Shown: in pieces, positions 9,270 to 23,000 of the stretch
Numbering within the stretch: position 1 is the first letter of the stretch
How the letters are laid out: each line of letters opens with the position of its first letter
NCBI GenBank assembly: GCA_030141605.1
Contig: JAQGDQ010000661.1
Location: forward strand, 70,001-116,951
Length of the DNA stretch: 46,951 nt
Reading direction: 5' to 3'
Source of the DNA: Tubiluchus corallicola
Taxonomy: Eukaryota > Priapulida > Priapulimorpha > Priapulimorphida > Tubiluchidae
The notes under the pieces: generated by a model
Told to the model about the DNA's origin: nothing
Database searches by the model: none
The model's input: the letters and a program-made list of their open reading frames with translations, nothing else
Made by a program: the position numbers and the translations under genes

Positions 9270-9729
9270 ATCTATTTATGTCCACTTCTCTTATGCTGAA
9301 AAAATTCCCTCATTTTTATGTTTTCTTTGTAAACCTGTAATTATCAGTTTCTCAGCGAACTTTCATAAAACAACAGATATGGGCACAATACAACCTTACT
9401 TGGCTTACAGTATTCGTGCTTTTTCTAAAAGAAGTTGGGTGCGCCCTACTGATGAATGATTTCTTGGGCTTTGTAATAATGTGATGTGTAAACTCACTCT
9501 TATGATAAACATAGTTATAACGTTCATGCGCCATCTATATTCAGCATTGTTAACTAATAGAATATTTACCACTGAGAGCGTGTAAACCATGGACACTTCA
9601 TCTACAAGGCAGCGTCTGTGGATTTTAAAAATGTTAAGCTTTGAATTGTGCGGCAATTAGCAAAACGTATACGTCATAGCTATGATTTAGCTATACAAGT
9701 AAAACTTATATAGTATTTCTTAATGATGT
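9270..9729. other. no gene recognised
   Basis: Unique AT-rich sequence. Short frames on the minus strand (9352-9656) show no motif. Confidence 0.4.
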
Positions 9730-9733
9730 TTAA

Positions 9734-10364
9734 CCCTTATAGAGTCACCGGGGGGGGGGGGGGGTAGAAATTACCCCCAGACCGGTTTTTTGCATTTTAC
9801 CCTTCTACCATATGCATTGCAGTAAACCTTTTCTATGTCTTTTTCTAAATATGTTTTGTGCACAAAATACTTTCAGTTATTTATTTTAGGCGCATTGTCT
9901 CACCACGAAATAAAAGTGAAAATGCAATATGTCGATTTTTTAAAATTGTCGAAACTTTACTTCGCTTGTCTATACATTATACGTGCGATGCATCTGATAA
10001 AACAAAATGTCAGTTACTGAAATTACTCCACCTAAAAGAAGAAAGTAGTAGACAATAAATTCAAAATAACAATGATTTTTGCACACGCGCTAGAAATGTG
10101 GGTTGTCTACAGTTATTCCAGCATAGATAAGGGAACGTAACTAAGTGAATTTAAATTTCGTATTACTAGTAAGTCACATGTCTTTAAGCAGAGGTACAAT
10201 GTATCCTATGGTGGTCAGCATAGTCACAAATTATGCTCCTTGCTGTTTACTAACGAAACACGGCGGATTATCAAAAGTAATTAACGAATTATGGTGGGGG
10301 TAATTTTTACCCCCCCCCCCCCGGTTACCAAAATTGGTTGAAAAAAATCGTGACCCTATAAGGG
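9734..10364. mobile_element. piggyBac-like MITE with TTAA target site
   Basis: The ends are CCCTTATAGAGTCAC (from 9734) and its inverse GTGACCCTATAAGGG (to 10364), flanked on both sides by TTAA (9730-9733 and 10365-10368). TTAA target sites and CCC-starting inverted termini are hallmarks of piggyBac-type transposons. Each end also carries a long homopolymer (G15 near 9750, C13 near 10310) next to an inverted TAGAAATTACCCCC / GGGGGTAATTTTTA block. There is no transposase frame, so it is non-autonomous. Confidence 0.88.
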
Positions 10365-10383
10365 TTAATACTGTGTCTTTAAT

Positions 10384-11185
10384 ACTATAAATTATCTTTA
10401 TACTTCTCAGTCACCTCACAGCGATGTTAAATACAGAAGAGCCCACTCATCGCTAGGACTGCGTCAGCATCCAGTAGCCGACAAAGAGGATGTATGTCCA
10501 GACACAGTTAAACGATGCACCGATGTGAAAGATCCCACTGTAGATAGAACCAGGTTGCAAGACGGAAATTATCAAGTAAGGAAAATGTATAAGAAGTGAT
10601 ACTAAAATTTACGTTACAGGAAGACTGGATGATTGTTAAGACTCAATCTCATTTTAAGTTACTGTCCAAAATATACATTTTCTTGCCTATAAAAGTTAAC
10701 AAATGTTCCTTTTATTTGAATAATTAGCTTAGAAAGTTAATTAACGTCCACCGAATGCAGCTATTGCTTACGTCAGAAACTAACCACAGTTTGTGCAATG
10801 GCAGGCGTCTTCCTGTGCACATCAAGCACATTTGCATAAGTGTTACAGTAGTGTTTAAACGCATGATGTCACGAAAAATGGGGCCTACATCATATGACGT
10901 CAGAAACTAACACTGCAGTTTAAGATCACGGTTATCACGGTACCGCCTTCTATTTGTCGGCCACGCGAATGTGCCAAAAAGGCGCCGTTGCCAATCTTAG
11001 TAGATTCACTGATCCGCTCGTAGCTTTGAAAGTTTAACGAAATTTGAATATGCGAGGTAATTATTATTTAATCTAAGCTTTGATTTTTAAAAAAACTATT
11101 GTAGTTTTCAATATTTTAGAGCATTCTTTGTTCTGAACTATTGTTTACACAATCATCCGGTTTTCCTTTAAGGATTTAAATCTCG
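10384..11185 (+). repeat. dispersed repeat B, copy 1
   Basis: About 800 bp match 21836-22632 in inverted orientation. Shared landmarks are CTTTATACTTCTCAGTCACC, GATGCACCGATGTGAAAG, GGTACCGCCTTCTATTTGTC and ACAATCATCCGGTTTTCC. A short fragment of the same end (CCGGATGATTGTTTA) sits at 26480. Long enough to be a transposon, but no protein remains. Confidence 0.85.
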
Positions 11186-11189
11186 TAGC

Positions 11190-13199
11190 ACACTCTTTCC
11201 TCACACCGCGAGGCTGTTATTCCTGTAAAATTCGTGCTCGGTACGTGTACTCTGTACGTCCTGGATGTCACAATGACGTGTTACGCGACACAACTTTCTC
11301 GTACCCCTGGCTTAGCAGTTACGTACCCCCAACGGGTACTCGCACCCCATGCTAGCAACCACTGCACTAGACCCACAAGACAAATTCAAAAAAAAACTGA
11401 AGATGTTCTTTCTTTATCAAAGCAATGTATTACAAAACACTACAGCATGAAACTGTTTAAAATACAAAGATCTATCACACCACTCAAAGCTCGTTAGCTA
11501 ATATTGATACAATGCAACTCTAATTGACAATAAGGTTTTATGCTAAAAATCAATATTTTATACACAAAAATAATCATGAATTAAGTACAAGCATTAAGAG
11601 GAACAATCTTTGAAAAAAGTTCTAACAACTGCTAACATGTGTGAATTTCGCAAAATTTTAATTTTTCATACTCACTGTTAACAAAATGGTAAACCATGCT
11701 CTAATCGCATCCAGAAATATCAATTTTCAGAAAGTCAAACTTATAATCTACAAAGGTTAAGTAAACTTTTAGAAAAATACAATTTTTCAAATACGGAGAA
11801 ATAGATATTTTTTACATTAATAAAATTGGCGTAATTAGATAATTATACTGTATCTGAATTCTTTCAAATTCACATTATTTTGAAGGCAAAAACGTAGCAA
11901 ACCACATCAAACATATGTCACTTGAACAAAGTACAAAAAAAAACTGCAAAATGCAAGTCTAAACAACAAACATGTGTTTCATAATTATAAACGAATTATT
12001 ATTGCTGTCCAATTCCTGCTGATAAAGCACAAATCAGATTCCGGTCTTAATTTAAGCCTCAAAACAATGTACACTACAAAATGTTGAAAGGGAAGATACT
12101 ATTGTTTTCAAGAATGACTTATGTGAAAGAATTATTACCACACAAACATTATTTTGCATTCGCGCCACTAGTTTTTCGCTGTTACATGCATTTTGCCATT
12201 TGCTAGTTAGACGGGCACTAGTGCCTGCATTTCGCGTACGCATTGCACAAAAACATGTGCTGTACCTCTCAGTTCAAAGGTGTTCGGTTGTGACGTAGTA
12301 CACAAGTTCATGAGTTCACGCGTGAGCACAGCGATAAACTTGAAAGTTGAATTATAAATTTAGAATTTGCAGTTCTTTTGTGTACTGCACTGAATGTTGT
12401 ACAGTAGCGCAGTGTTACAATTTTCACTTTTGCAATGGGCTCATGCAATGTTTGTCTATTGAAAATTATGTTCACTTGTGACGTCATGGCAAGTTGTGCT
12501 CGCCCAACCGTTAATTAAGTTTTTAATCTACTATTTAATGATCAGAAATTCTTTGGCATTCGTATAGGAGTTAAAATGTCTACTCTTTACCGTACTTCAA
12601 AATGGGCAAAGATATGAAAAATGAACCTGTTTACATTTCACGTTACCTGGGATTCGTCTTACGTTACCTGAGATTCATCTCACCAATCTGCCTGTTTCAC
12701 TCATTCTTACCAAGCAGGACCCATTGCAGTCAGTAAGGAAGATTAGCAATTAAGACAAAACTAAACAGCAAATTCTCATGTACCGCAAGTCCTCGCTTAG
12801 CGACGCTAATGCATCTTAGCAAAGTGTGACGTTAAGTGAAACGCCGCTAAACGAAGCGAAGAGTTCCATAAAAAGTAATGTAAAAGAATAAGGATACGTT
12901 CCAGAGGTAACAATCAATACTGCTTAAATCATATAAAATAAACATCTTATGAGTTTCACTCGTGTTTCTACTGACTAATTTCTTTCTGCTTGGTTGAACC
13001 CACCTGTATGTCTTACTTACCTAGCTAGCGGGTTCTCTTTAGTTGATGTTAAAGTCTAGGCAGCCATTAAACATATATTGATTTACACACGGCTGTAACT
13101 GCACTAAATTCGTTTAAGAAATGAACCGCCCATCGCTAATACAAAAGCTAAAAATGGTGTACCACACTATATCGCTTCAAGTGACTTGCGCAAAAGACG
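11190..13199. other. intergenic, mostly unique AT-rich sequence
   Basis: No coding sequence was found downstream of ENKD1. 12205-12280 (CTAGTGCCTGCATTTCGCG, then GTGCTGTACCTCTCAGTTCA) matches 25105-25170 in inverted orientation, so a fragment of another repeat is present. 12783-12860 resembles a decayed MITE end (GCAAGTCCTCGCTTAGCGAC), with a related stretch near 17585-17630. Confidence 0.45.
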
Positions 13200-13360
13200 T
13201 TATTCGTCAAGTTTTATAAAAACTTTCGGCCGAGAGAATATCTTTATTGCCTCGTCGACTTCGGTGAGTTTCTTGTCTAAATTCTCTTTGTAGCGGCGCA
13301 CCTTCAGACTGTCGCTACTCACAGGGAGACAATGCAGCTGCTCCATCATGTCTGAATGAG
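13200..13360 (-). CDS. ENKD1: ENKD1 exon 6, enkurin C-terminus and stop
   Basis: Acceptor TTGTTATCGTTTCAG precedes the exon; the entry phase (2 nt) matches the single A left by exon 5. It encodes the end of the enkurin domain (MEQLHCLPVSSDSL, then KIFSRPKVFIKLDE) and stops with TAA at 13200-13202. A longer frame running to 13475 continues into the intron and is not the gene. Confidence 0.92.
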
Positions 13361-16300
13361 CTGAAACGATAACAATCATAGCATCACGATTCTTCCCAGC
13401 AGAAACTACGTGTAAGCGTACCAGGGGTGGACAATCTCTGCCACAAAGCCACTTTGAATCCAGTTGAATTTGCAACTTTAGAACGTTACCACAAGGCTAA
13501 ACCGTCTGGTCTAATGTGTACACAAATTTAAGTTATAACCTGTGGCGGCTCATGTATAGTTATTGTGGAACTGCAGCACCCTCTATTTTCACTCAACATT
13601 ATCGATAATATTCAATATAAAAAGTTTTTTTCTTTAGTTCTTTCTTTATATTTGAACGGTCTAGAGCAGGGGTGTGCAAATTGCGGCCCGCGGGCCACTT
13701 GCGGCCCGCCGAGAGAATTTGTGCGGCCCGCGAAGAGACTTGTCAACCTAATGAAAGTGCGGCCCGGGCGATTAAGTGAGTGTATCCAGCTGAAGTCCGT
13801 GCCAAAGATAGTGCGGGTAGTTTTTTTCTACTAGATCGGATGCCATTAACCCACAACACAAAACCACACCCAAAAAAAAAAAAAAACAAAACCAAAAACA
13901 CAAAAAACCACACAAAAAAAATCTTATTAGGCCTTTCTGTACTTGGCTCCTTGATCAAACTGCCTGTGGCCCGCAGGAATTGCGGGAAAGTTTAATGTGG
14001 CCCGGCTAGTCTGACAATTTGCTCACCCCTGGTCTAGAGCACGTGACAGTAGTACTGTTTGCTTCACAGCCCAGCACAGTGCGCTCCAGCAACACGGTGT
14101 TTGGGCTGTGGTGCGCATGCGGTCAAGCGCACATGCCAGAGCGCAGATAGAGAAAGTACTGTCACTCACACAGTTTGTTGTCAGTTGTTACATGCTTACC
14201 GTGAATGGATCAAGCTTGAACTGTAGCACTTTAGGCTGTTAGTAAGCAAAAATATTTTTTGTTTAGAATTTTATCAAGTTTATGTATAAACTTTCATATG
14301 TTTGTTTGTTTAAAATCACAATTTCATATTACAACATAAAAATTACATACGTTTGTTTCATTTTACACAGTAGTAAAACAATGGATGGCTAAAAATTTTC
14401 TAAACCAGCGCCCCCAGTAATTTTAGCTACGAACCGCCATTATTGATGACCCTTACACTTCGTCTTTTCGCACCCCATCTCCCTTTGAATGTTATTATTA
14501 TTATTGTGTTCTTACTTGTTTTTACGGTTAATGAGACTAATAAATAAATATTCATATTCATATTCATTATTCATTCGTTCAATTTAACAAATACACCGTC
14601 AATGGCTTGTCCTCGTTAATAAAAAATAACTTGATAGCTTGACCATTGACCTTCATTTCCTTCACTGTAAAGGCAAATCAACGATTTCGTTCTTAATAAA
14701 TTGACACAAATCTCCCTGTGCTGCCATCTAACGAGAGAAACACAAATCATAACTTACTTTTCTTTAGCATGTTGAGAGTTTCCAGGCGTTCGCTGTTCGG
14801 CATCAACTTGTGCCCCGGAGGTACCGATGGGTCCGGCATCTCTGCCCTCCTTTTTTCGTCCTCTGCCATCCACTGCTTACGACGATCTACTAAACTAAAA
14901 TGTAGAAAATTAAAAATATTTTTCGTTTATTTAAAACAATTTTGTCTAACTATGACGATGACGAATGAGATGATGATAATGGTGACAACTGATTGCAAAT
15001 GTAAACAACAAATTGTAAATGTAAATAAAAATATAAATAAAATTTTAGTAGATTAAAGCACAAGACAACCCTTCATAAACATAAAAAGCTTAAAAAATTC
15101 GTCTTGAAATTTTATAACACTTATATACTGTCTTTATGCATGCAGGGCTTGCGTCGGCAGTAACGCTGTGTAAAACTTGTACGTCTAAACTCCTGCGATG
15201 ACCGTTAGACGCAGCCATCTTAATGATAAGTCATTTGAAACAAGTTTTGATAACTCTTTTCTGTGTTTTTATTATTTTTCCTTTTTTGTCTTATTTATTG
15301 TACTTCAATCAATAAATGTGCCATTGTATTTTAAGATAAATATCTTATAATTTAAATGTCTTAAATTTAAAAATATCTTATGAATTAATTTTTTTAATAA
15401 TTTTGATGATCTTGTAAAATGCATTAAAATATTCAAAAAATTATTATTATTATTATATGCTGGGCAGTGAATGGATGGGTGATAGAGATCTAACTGCAGC
15501 GTGCCAGCTGCAATACAAATCACATGGCAGTGAAGTGTGGTTAAGCAGCATCAAAGCTGTTCAGTGAATGGATGGGTGATAGCGATCTAACTCGCAGTGT
15601 GCCAGCTGGAAAACAAATCACACGGCAGTAAGGTGTGGTCAAGCAGCGTCAAAGCTGATCAGTGAATGGATGGGTGATAGCGATCTAACTGATACTCGCA
15701 CTGAGTGGTTTTTCTCCTGCCGAATCCGGTTGTTTACCTCCAAGTGTCGATTCAATTGACAATCTAAATACAATAACCTCTAGAACGAACCGAGATTCAT
15801 TCTTGCCACAGACACCAGTGCTGCCACCTGCCGCCAACAAATAAACCAAAAAAAATGCTTACTATTTTGGAATGCTGCCCTTTATGTGCTGCTGAAACTT
15901 GTTGAGTCTTTCCTCGTTACGTCGCCGTGTTTGCTCCACGACGGTAACGGACTGCGAACGTTGCATACGAGGATGGTGACCAGCGGCCAGAGCGTTGAGC
16001 TTGATGAAATCAATCGGTCTTTTCATTTCAATATTCATCTAAACAACAAAAGCGGGAAAGTAAAGAATTTGAAATTAAAGTTTCAAATTAAAATTAAACT
16101 AAAAAATAGTCAAAAATATGTCACTAACTGAGTAAAATTTTAAATCATGATATTTTGTCAATAAGATTAAAAATACGTTTTTTGGTTAGTGAGTGCTGCA
16201 CCCTGGAGGGTGAGTCAGCGACATTTCACCAATTGGTTAAAACATTTTAAATAATTAATAATTTTCGTTGATGACCTAAACATAATCAGCAATGAATCAA

Positions 16301-19300
16301 TTGTTTTTATTCAATTTTAATTTATTTATCTCTTTATAGTGTTACAATAAAACATGATTAATAAAAGAATCTCTAATAAGTTTTGAAAATGGTAAAAATG
16401 TATAGATAGATCTAGAACTAGAGAAAGGATAGCGAAAAGATTATAAAGTCACCTAGTCTGCTATCCTTTACCGAATATAGATAAAAAGATTTTTTAGACA
16501 CTGGTGGGCATTAATGTTATCAGTTTAATTTAGGAAACATTAGTAATTTTAAAATTATGACATTTTCTATATAATCCAGAGAAAAAAATATACATGTAGT
16601 TTAATTAGCGGGCAACAAAATAAGGTCAATCTTGATTAACCTAAAAATTGCATTTAGATTTTATGTGAAATACAGGTCAAAATTGTTATGAAATGATAAA
16701 AACACTTTGAGTTAATAATGCTATTAATCAACAACAGGAGTTAAATACATTTTGTTTAATATCATGTTTAATACTTCAGTTTTTATAAGAAGCAATCTTA
16801 ATTTGTGCGTCAAATGTTTTGGGATGGATTGCAATTAATGTTAATACGGCGTTGAACTATAATAATGATTTGAATGGAAGGCGATTACATCAAGTTTAAA
16901 GCACAAGAAAACCCTCCACTTACATAAAGCTGAAAAAATTCGTTCCGAAATTTTATACTACTTAAATACTACGATTTCGTATCCTTGCGTTGCATCGGCA
17001 ATAACCCTGCACAAAACATGTAAACTTAAACTCCCGCGATGACCGCCAGGCACAGGCATGTTAGGCGAACATCGTTTGAAACAAGTTCAGAGAACATTGA
17101 GTAAAGTTTGAATAAATAATCAGAGCATTCGTAGCGTACATGTAGCTAATTAAGTAAAATTTTAAATTACTGTATCTTGTCAATAAGATTAAAAATAGGT
17201 GTTTTGGCTAGTGAGTGGCGCACCCTGGAGGGTGAGTCAGTGACATTTTGCCAAGTAGCACAAACATGTTGAATTATTATTTCAAGTTACATAAGTCTTT
17301 CCAGCAGGTAAGCAAAATGCTAAGTAATACTATGATATAGATATGGAAAGTTTTTTGGTAGATAATTTAACATTTCTTTTTCTTCCCCTGATTTACGTTG
17401 TGCGTAAGTGACGTCATGTAATGGCGCCGTCGGAACAGTATGGCGGAAAGGGTAAAATGAAAACAAACAAAAAATCCTTTCAGTGCCAGTACGATTCACA
17501 CATAAAATTGCTATAAAGTAATATAATTTTTTAAGGTATTATTCTGAAACCTACTTCAGGTACCCCTTTTCTTGTCCTTTAACGCCTCTTCAAGGCACAG
17601 CAAGTCGTCACTTAACGACACTTTAAGTTAAATAAAGTCACTGAAAAAACTAAACAGTCTACCTTCATTACTGACAACCTCAAAAGCTATTTCAACCCAC
17701 GGCTGTCTTGTGTAGAATTTTTGTGATTGTATCTAGAGTCACTTCTATCATAGAGGAAAAGCCAGACTTTAACAGTGTGTACAGTGTTCCCTCGCTGTTT
17801 CGCGGTTCGTTTATCGCGGACTCGCTGCTTCGCGGTTCGTTTATCGCGGACTCGCTGTTTCGCAGGTTTTCGCTGTTTTGCGGGTTTTTGCGATACTCCA
17901 TCTAAAGTATTTTTGCACATGCGTAGTACGTACTGTACAGTAATGTATAGATTTGATGAATTTTGCATAAAAAATCACAAAATGTATAAAAACATATTAA
18001 AAATATCAATTCTAACATTAAAAGAATATTATAAATCATAAAAAAAATACAATTTACGGTAAATAGTGTATTTATTCGGCGGATGAATACACACCAAAAA
18101 CGAAATGTAGTACTTGCGCCCGCAAATAAGTATAGCATCCCTACTTCGCGGAAATTCACTTATCGCGGGGCGGGCCTGGAACGGAACACCCGCGATAAGT
18201 GAGGGAACACTGTACAATTTAATTGTCCATTACTATGAAAAACAGTGGTCACTCGTAGCTAAAGTTACCAGGGATGCTGCTTCAGAAAATTTTTAGCCAT
18301 TGGAATGCACTTTGCAAAACACAAAATTAGAATAACAACCTTTAATTATAATTAAATACCTCTAATTACGTGTAGATTAAATACCTCTGATTTTGAAATT
18401 AAACTTTGTGCATTATCATCACGTTCGATATCTTGCGCTGACCCCTTCGTTTTATGCTTCGTGCTCAAACGATCAAGTTTTGCTGAGGGGTGAGGTAGGT
18501 TCGTCGCACTTGCATCAGCTACAGCGGCGTGGCATGTGTCCACAGCCGAAGAGCGACGAAGCTCAACTGCCGATGCGCATCTACGAAGTCCTGAAGGAGT
18601 GCCCTTTGAAGCCTAAAAATAATGAAATGTAATCATGAATTGTTGTTGGCATCCTTCTGTCTCAGAAGACAATGGAGTGTGCGCCAAGAGAGTCACATTG
18701 ATGGAGCTGCAGCGCCGACTGTGGCTGAGCAATCTGATCCCTAAACCACTGGAGTGGCCTGTATGGAGATCCCGAGTCGCCCAGACAACAGGAACCCCCT
18801 CTCTTCCTCCCTGGTGTAGTCCAAAGGAAAGCGGAGCGACACGTTTGGCACCAGGTTGCCTGCAGGAGCTGCCGGAGTCAATGAGCATGCTGCACTGGTC
18901 CGCCTTCGTGGCTCCACTCCTGATTTGGAAGGTTTACTCCTCTACACATGGCCGTTGGGTCACTTGACCTCCTCCGCCCTCTAGCCGTTGGCTGCTTGTG
19001 CAGCTCGTCCACCTAGTGTCGATATACAGCGTGGGCATCCCGCAAGCCTACAGCACCTGGTATTCCTAGGCGGTCACCCATGCAAGTACTAACCAAGCTC
19101 TGTGTTGCTTAACTTCGGTGATCTGACGAGAACCGGTGTTTTCAACGTGATATGATCATGAATTATTATAGCAAAAACTATGAACAAAATTTCTAATAAA
19201 ATACCTTGCACTGCATAGCTGATTTTGCAAAATCAAAGTTTTCACTAGTCTCTGAAGTTTTTGTTTATCCAATATTTTACTTAGTAATTAATAATATATG

Positions 19301-19894
19301 ACTAATATATAGTAAAAATGAGTTTATATAACATGATTCCAACTTGGGTGTTTTAAAACTTTCCTACTAAAGAACATTCTAAGAAAGATAATTTTCCAGT
19401 CATTGGTAAACAAAGTTCAAAACAATGAACACATTTTATATAAACAATGCGGTACATAACAGAACTTGGAACAGATTATTGAGGACAGATTCATTAGCAG
19501 CGATGAACCTAGAATTTATGCCATCTGGAATGTTGTAACTTGAAATTGAAATCCTCACAAATGTGTCAAAAACATGAAAAAACAAATCTGATTTTTTCAT
19601 TTGATTTAACTCTTTATTTCAAACCAGGTTCATAGAATACATAACATACAATACTTACAAGACATACAATAATTATAACCCCCTCCTCTCCCTCTCTCTT
19701 TTTCTCTCTCTCTCTCTCCATCTCCCACCCTCTCTTTCTCCATCTATCTATCTCTCTATCTCTCCCGCCCTCTCTCTCTCTCTCTCTCTCTCCATCTCTC
19801 TTTCTAGATCTCTCTCTTGTTCTCTCTCTCTCTCTCTCTCTCCCGCCCTCTCTCTTTCTCTCTCTCTCCATCTCTCTTTCTAGATCTCTCTCTT

Positions 19895-19992
<98 letters not shown>

Positions 19993-20020
19993 TCCGTCCT
20001 CTCTCTCTGTGTCTATGTTT

Positions 20021-20077
<57 letters not shown>

Positions 20078-23000
20078 CCCCTCTCCCTGTTCCTCCTGTC
20101 TTAAAATATTCAATTTCATTTCTAGTCAACACCTAGCCTAACACTGTTATTTATCAATTTTCCCTCCCTCCCGTTTCTCAGCAGATTTGTTGTTTGAATA
20201 AGGTGTAAATACAACAGCTGCTAAACCCTAGCTATCTCCCACATGTAATAAACTGAGAAGCTGCTCTCAATATAAGCAACGAACAACAATGTTGTTGAGT
20301 GTTTTAACAAAATGGCGGCATACCCAACACCTGTAGTATTGATTCGTTTTTCTATTCGTTATCCCCACTAAAAGTGACATCCGGAAAAGAAGGCAAAAGT
20401 TACACTGACAATGGATTTTATATCAATTCTTCCTCTAAAATATGCCGAGTTGAGCAATATAGAAGAAAAATACCAAGTTTTGTGATTGCTAAAACTTCTT
20501 CAAGACCTTAAAAGAGTGCTGTATTTTGTATAGGTTCACGAAACACTGCTGTCACTATGCAGCGATCAACTTATATTTATATAACTATATAAGAAATGCA
20601 TTTGCTTACCTTAGACAAATTAAAAAATCGATTTTTCATAAATAAATTGAAAAAAAAGCTTACAATAACTGCAGTGTTTGCACTGTAACAAAGTACAGTA
20701 TCACTTGTATGAAATCGCCTAATGCAGAAATTTCAACTATCCAGACACAACTCTGATAAACTTTGGACTCAAGTCTCCTCTATTTTTAAGAAGAAATTCC
20801 TGTTAAAAGCTGAAACGACCTTAGTTTCTCCTTGGCTGATGGGTTACGGGTTGGTTTTTCCTGGAACTCTGCACAGTAGACATTCTCTTTGGCTTTAGCA
20901 AGTAGGTGATCAATAAAATAGTGTGTACCCCCACGCAAGTGTACACCAGACTAAGCTACTCAGAAAAGGCTAATTTGGAGTGCCTGAAAAGGGCATGTTT
21001 TTCTTAACGTTATGTGATAAAATCACTTATAAATGTTTAAGCAAACAGCAAGATGGGATAGCCGATATTCTCCTGAACAGAACGGAACTTAATTTGTAAT
21101 CATTTAGCTATGTTTGCACTCATACAGTAGCAGAAAAGTCCTACAATGACTATTTTGAATCGCCCTGAAGGAGTCGAGCATTAAGATGTATAGAAAGAAA
21201 TCTGTTCTACTGAATCTGCCTGAGATTAACGATGTTGCAGGTACAAATGTTTTGGTCCATTACCCCTTCTCAAGGTCCTATATGCATTAGAAGCCACAAT
21301 ATATTAGACTGTAGTTCAACTAGCTAGACTACTTTTTCTCAAGGTAGTATATGCAATAGAAGCCACAATATATTAGACTGTAGTTCAACAAGCTAGACTA
21401 CTTTTTCTACTCTGACACTGTATAGGTGGAACTTGTTAAGTACACACGTCTCTGTTACATTTAAAATTTGACTTATAATTATACTGCTACCTTTTACTGA
21501 CATTCTGGCTTCTTCTCGACTCAATATTGGACCAACAATGTATGTATGCATTTTAGCATTCTAGTGTAACGTAGTAACCTGTAGCACTTATTTTCTAGCA
21601 CTTATTTCAGTAGTTTTGTAGAGGTAGTAATTGTAGACTACAGAAAATTTGTATTTTTTGCGGAATAAACTAACACAGATATGAGAACACAACATTGGTT
21701 TAAGCTCATACATTCATTACAACCGATATTTCAAATTATCCAGAGTTTACTGTATTTTTGGTCTTTCATTCCGCATCCGCAATCATTGTTTACACAACAA
21801 TGGCTAAATAATTTGCAGTCAAAAACCCTGAAAACTAATGAACCCTTAAAAGAGAACCAGATGATTGTGTAAACACGAGTTCAGAATAAAGAATACTCTA
21901 AAATATTGAAAACTACAACAGCTTATTTTACATCAAAGCTTAGATTAAATAATAATTACCTCGGACACTCAAATTTCGTTAAACTTCCAAAGCTACGCGC
22001 TGCTCAGTGAATCTACTAACATTGGCAGCGGCGCCTTTTTGTCACATTCGCGTGACCAACAAATAGAAGGCGGTACCGTGATAAGCACGATCATGAACTG
22101 CTGTGTTAGCTTCTGACGTCATATGATGTAAAGCACATTTTTTGTAACATCGTGGGTTTAAACAGTACGGTAATGCTTATGCAAATGTGCTTGATGCGCA
22201 AGGGAAGATGCCTACCATTGCACAAACTGAGGTTAGTTTCTGACGTAAGCAATAGCTGTGTTCGGTTGCCGTTAATTAACTTTCTAAGCTAATTATTCAA
22301 ATATAAGGAATAATTGTTAACTTTTATAGGCAAGAAAATGTATATTTTAGACAGTAAATTAAAATGAGATTGAGTCCAAACAATCATCCGGTCTTCCTGT
22401 AACGTAAATTTTAGTATCACTTCTTATACATTTTTCCTTACTTGATAATTCCCGTCTTGCAACCTGGTTCTATCTACAGTGGGAGCTTTCACATTGGTGC
22501 ATCGTTTAGCTGTGTCTGGACATACATCCTCTTTGTCGGCTACTGGATGCTGCCGCAGTCCTAGCGATGAGTGGGCTCTCCTGTATTTAACATCGCTATG
22601 AGGTGGGGGTGACTGAGAAGTATAAAGATAATTTAAATATCATGAAAATTAAAAATAATTAAATACAAGAAAAGATTTAGCGAAACTTCTGAGGTGAATT
22701 GTAGCTAAAATTCTAAAATTATTTCTGCTTAAAAACATCAAACTGCGTTTGCTAAGATACGTACTTTATTTATCTAAAATCACTTACTTAGAGCACAAGA
22801 AGAGCCTCCACTTAGATAAAGCTTAAAAAAATTTGTCTTCAAATTTTATACCACTTACATACTGCCTTTTTGCATACAGGACTTGCATCGGCAGTAATGC
22901 TGCATAAAACGTGTAAATTTAAACTCCCGCGATGACCGTTAGATGCAGCCATTTTAATGGTAGGTCGTTTGAAACAAGTTTTGATAACATTAAGTAGAGT

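Noticed and set aside
8831-9340. 169-aa serine/leucine-rich plus-strand frame and its arginine/glutamate antisense frame
   Set aside because: Pure CT microsatellite; no codon structure apart from the repeat.
18635-18967. 110-aa plus-strand and 91-aa minus-strand frames
   Set aside because: They lie in the GC-rich tail of the 5S SINE; the other SINE copy breaks them.
19614-20141. Several CT-repeat frames
   Set aside because: Same reason: dinucleotide repeat translated in each frame.
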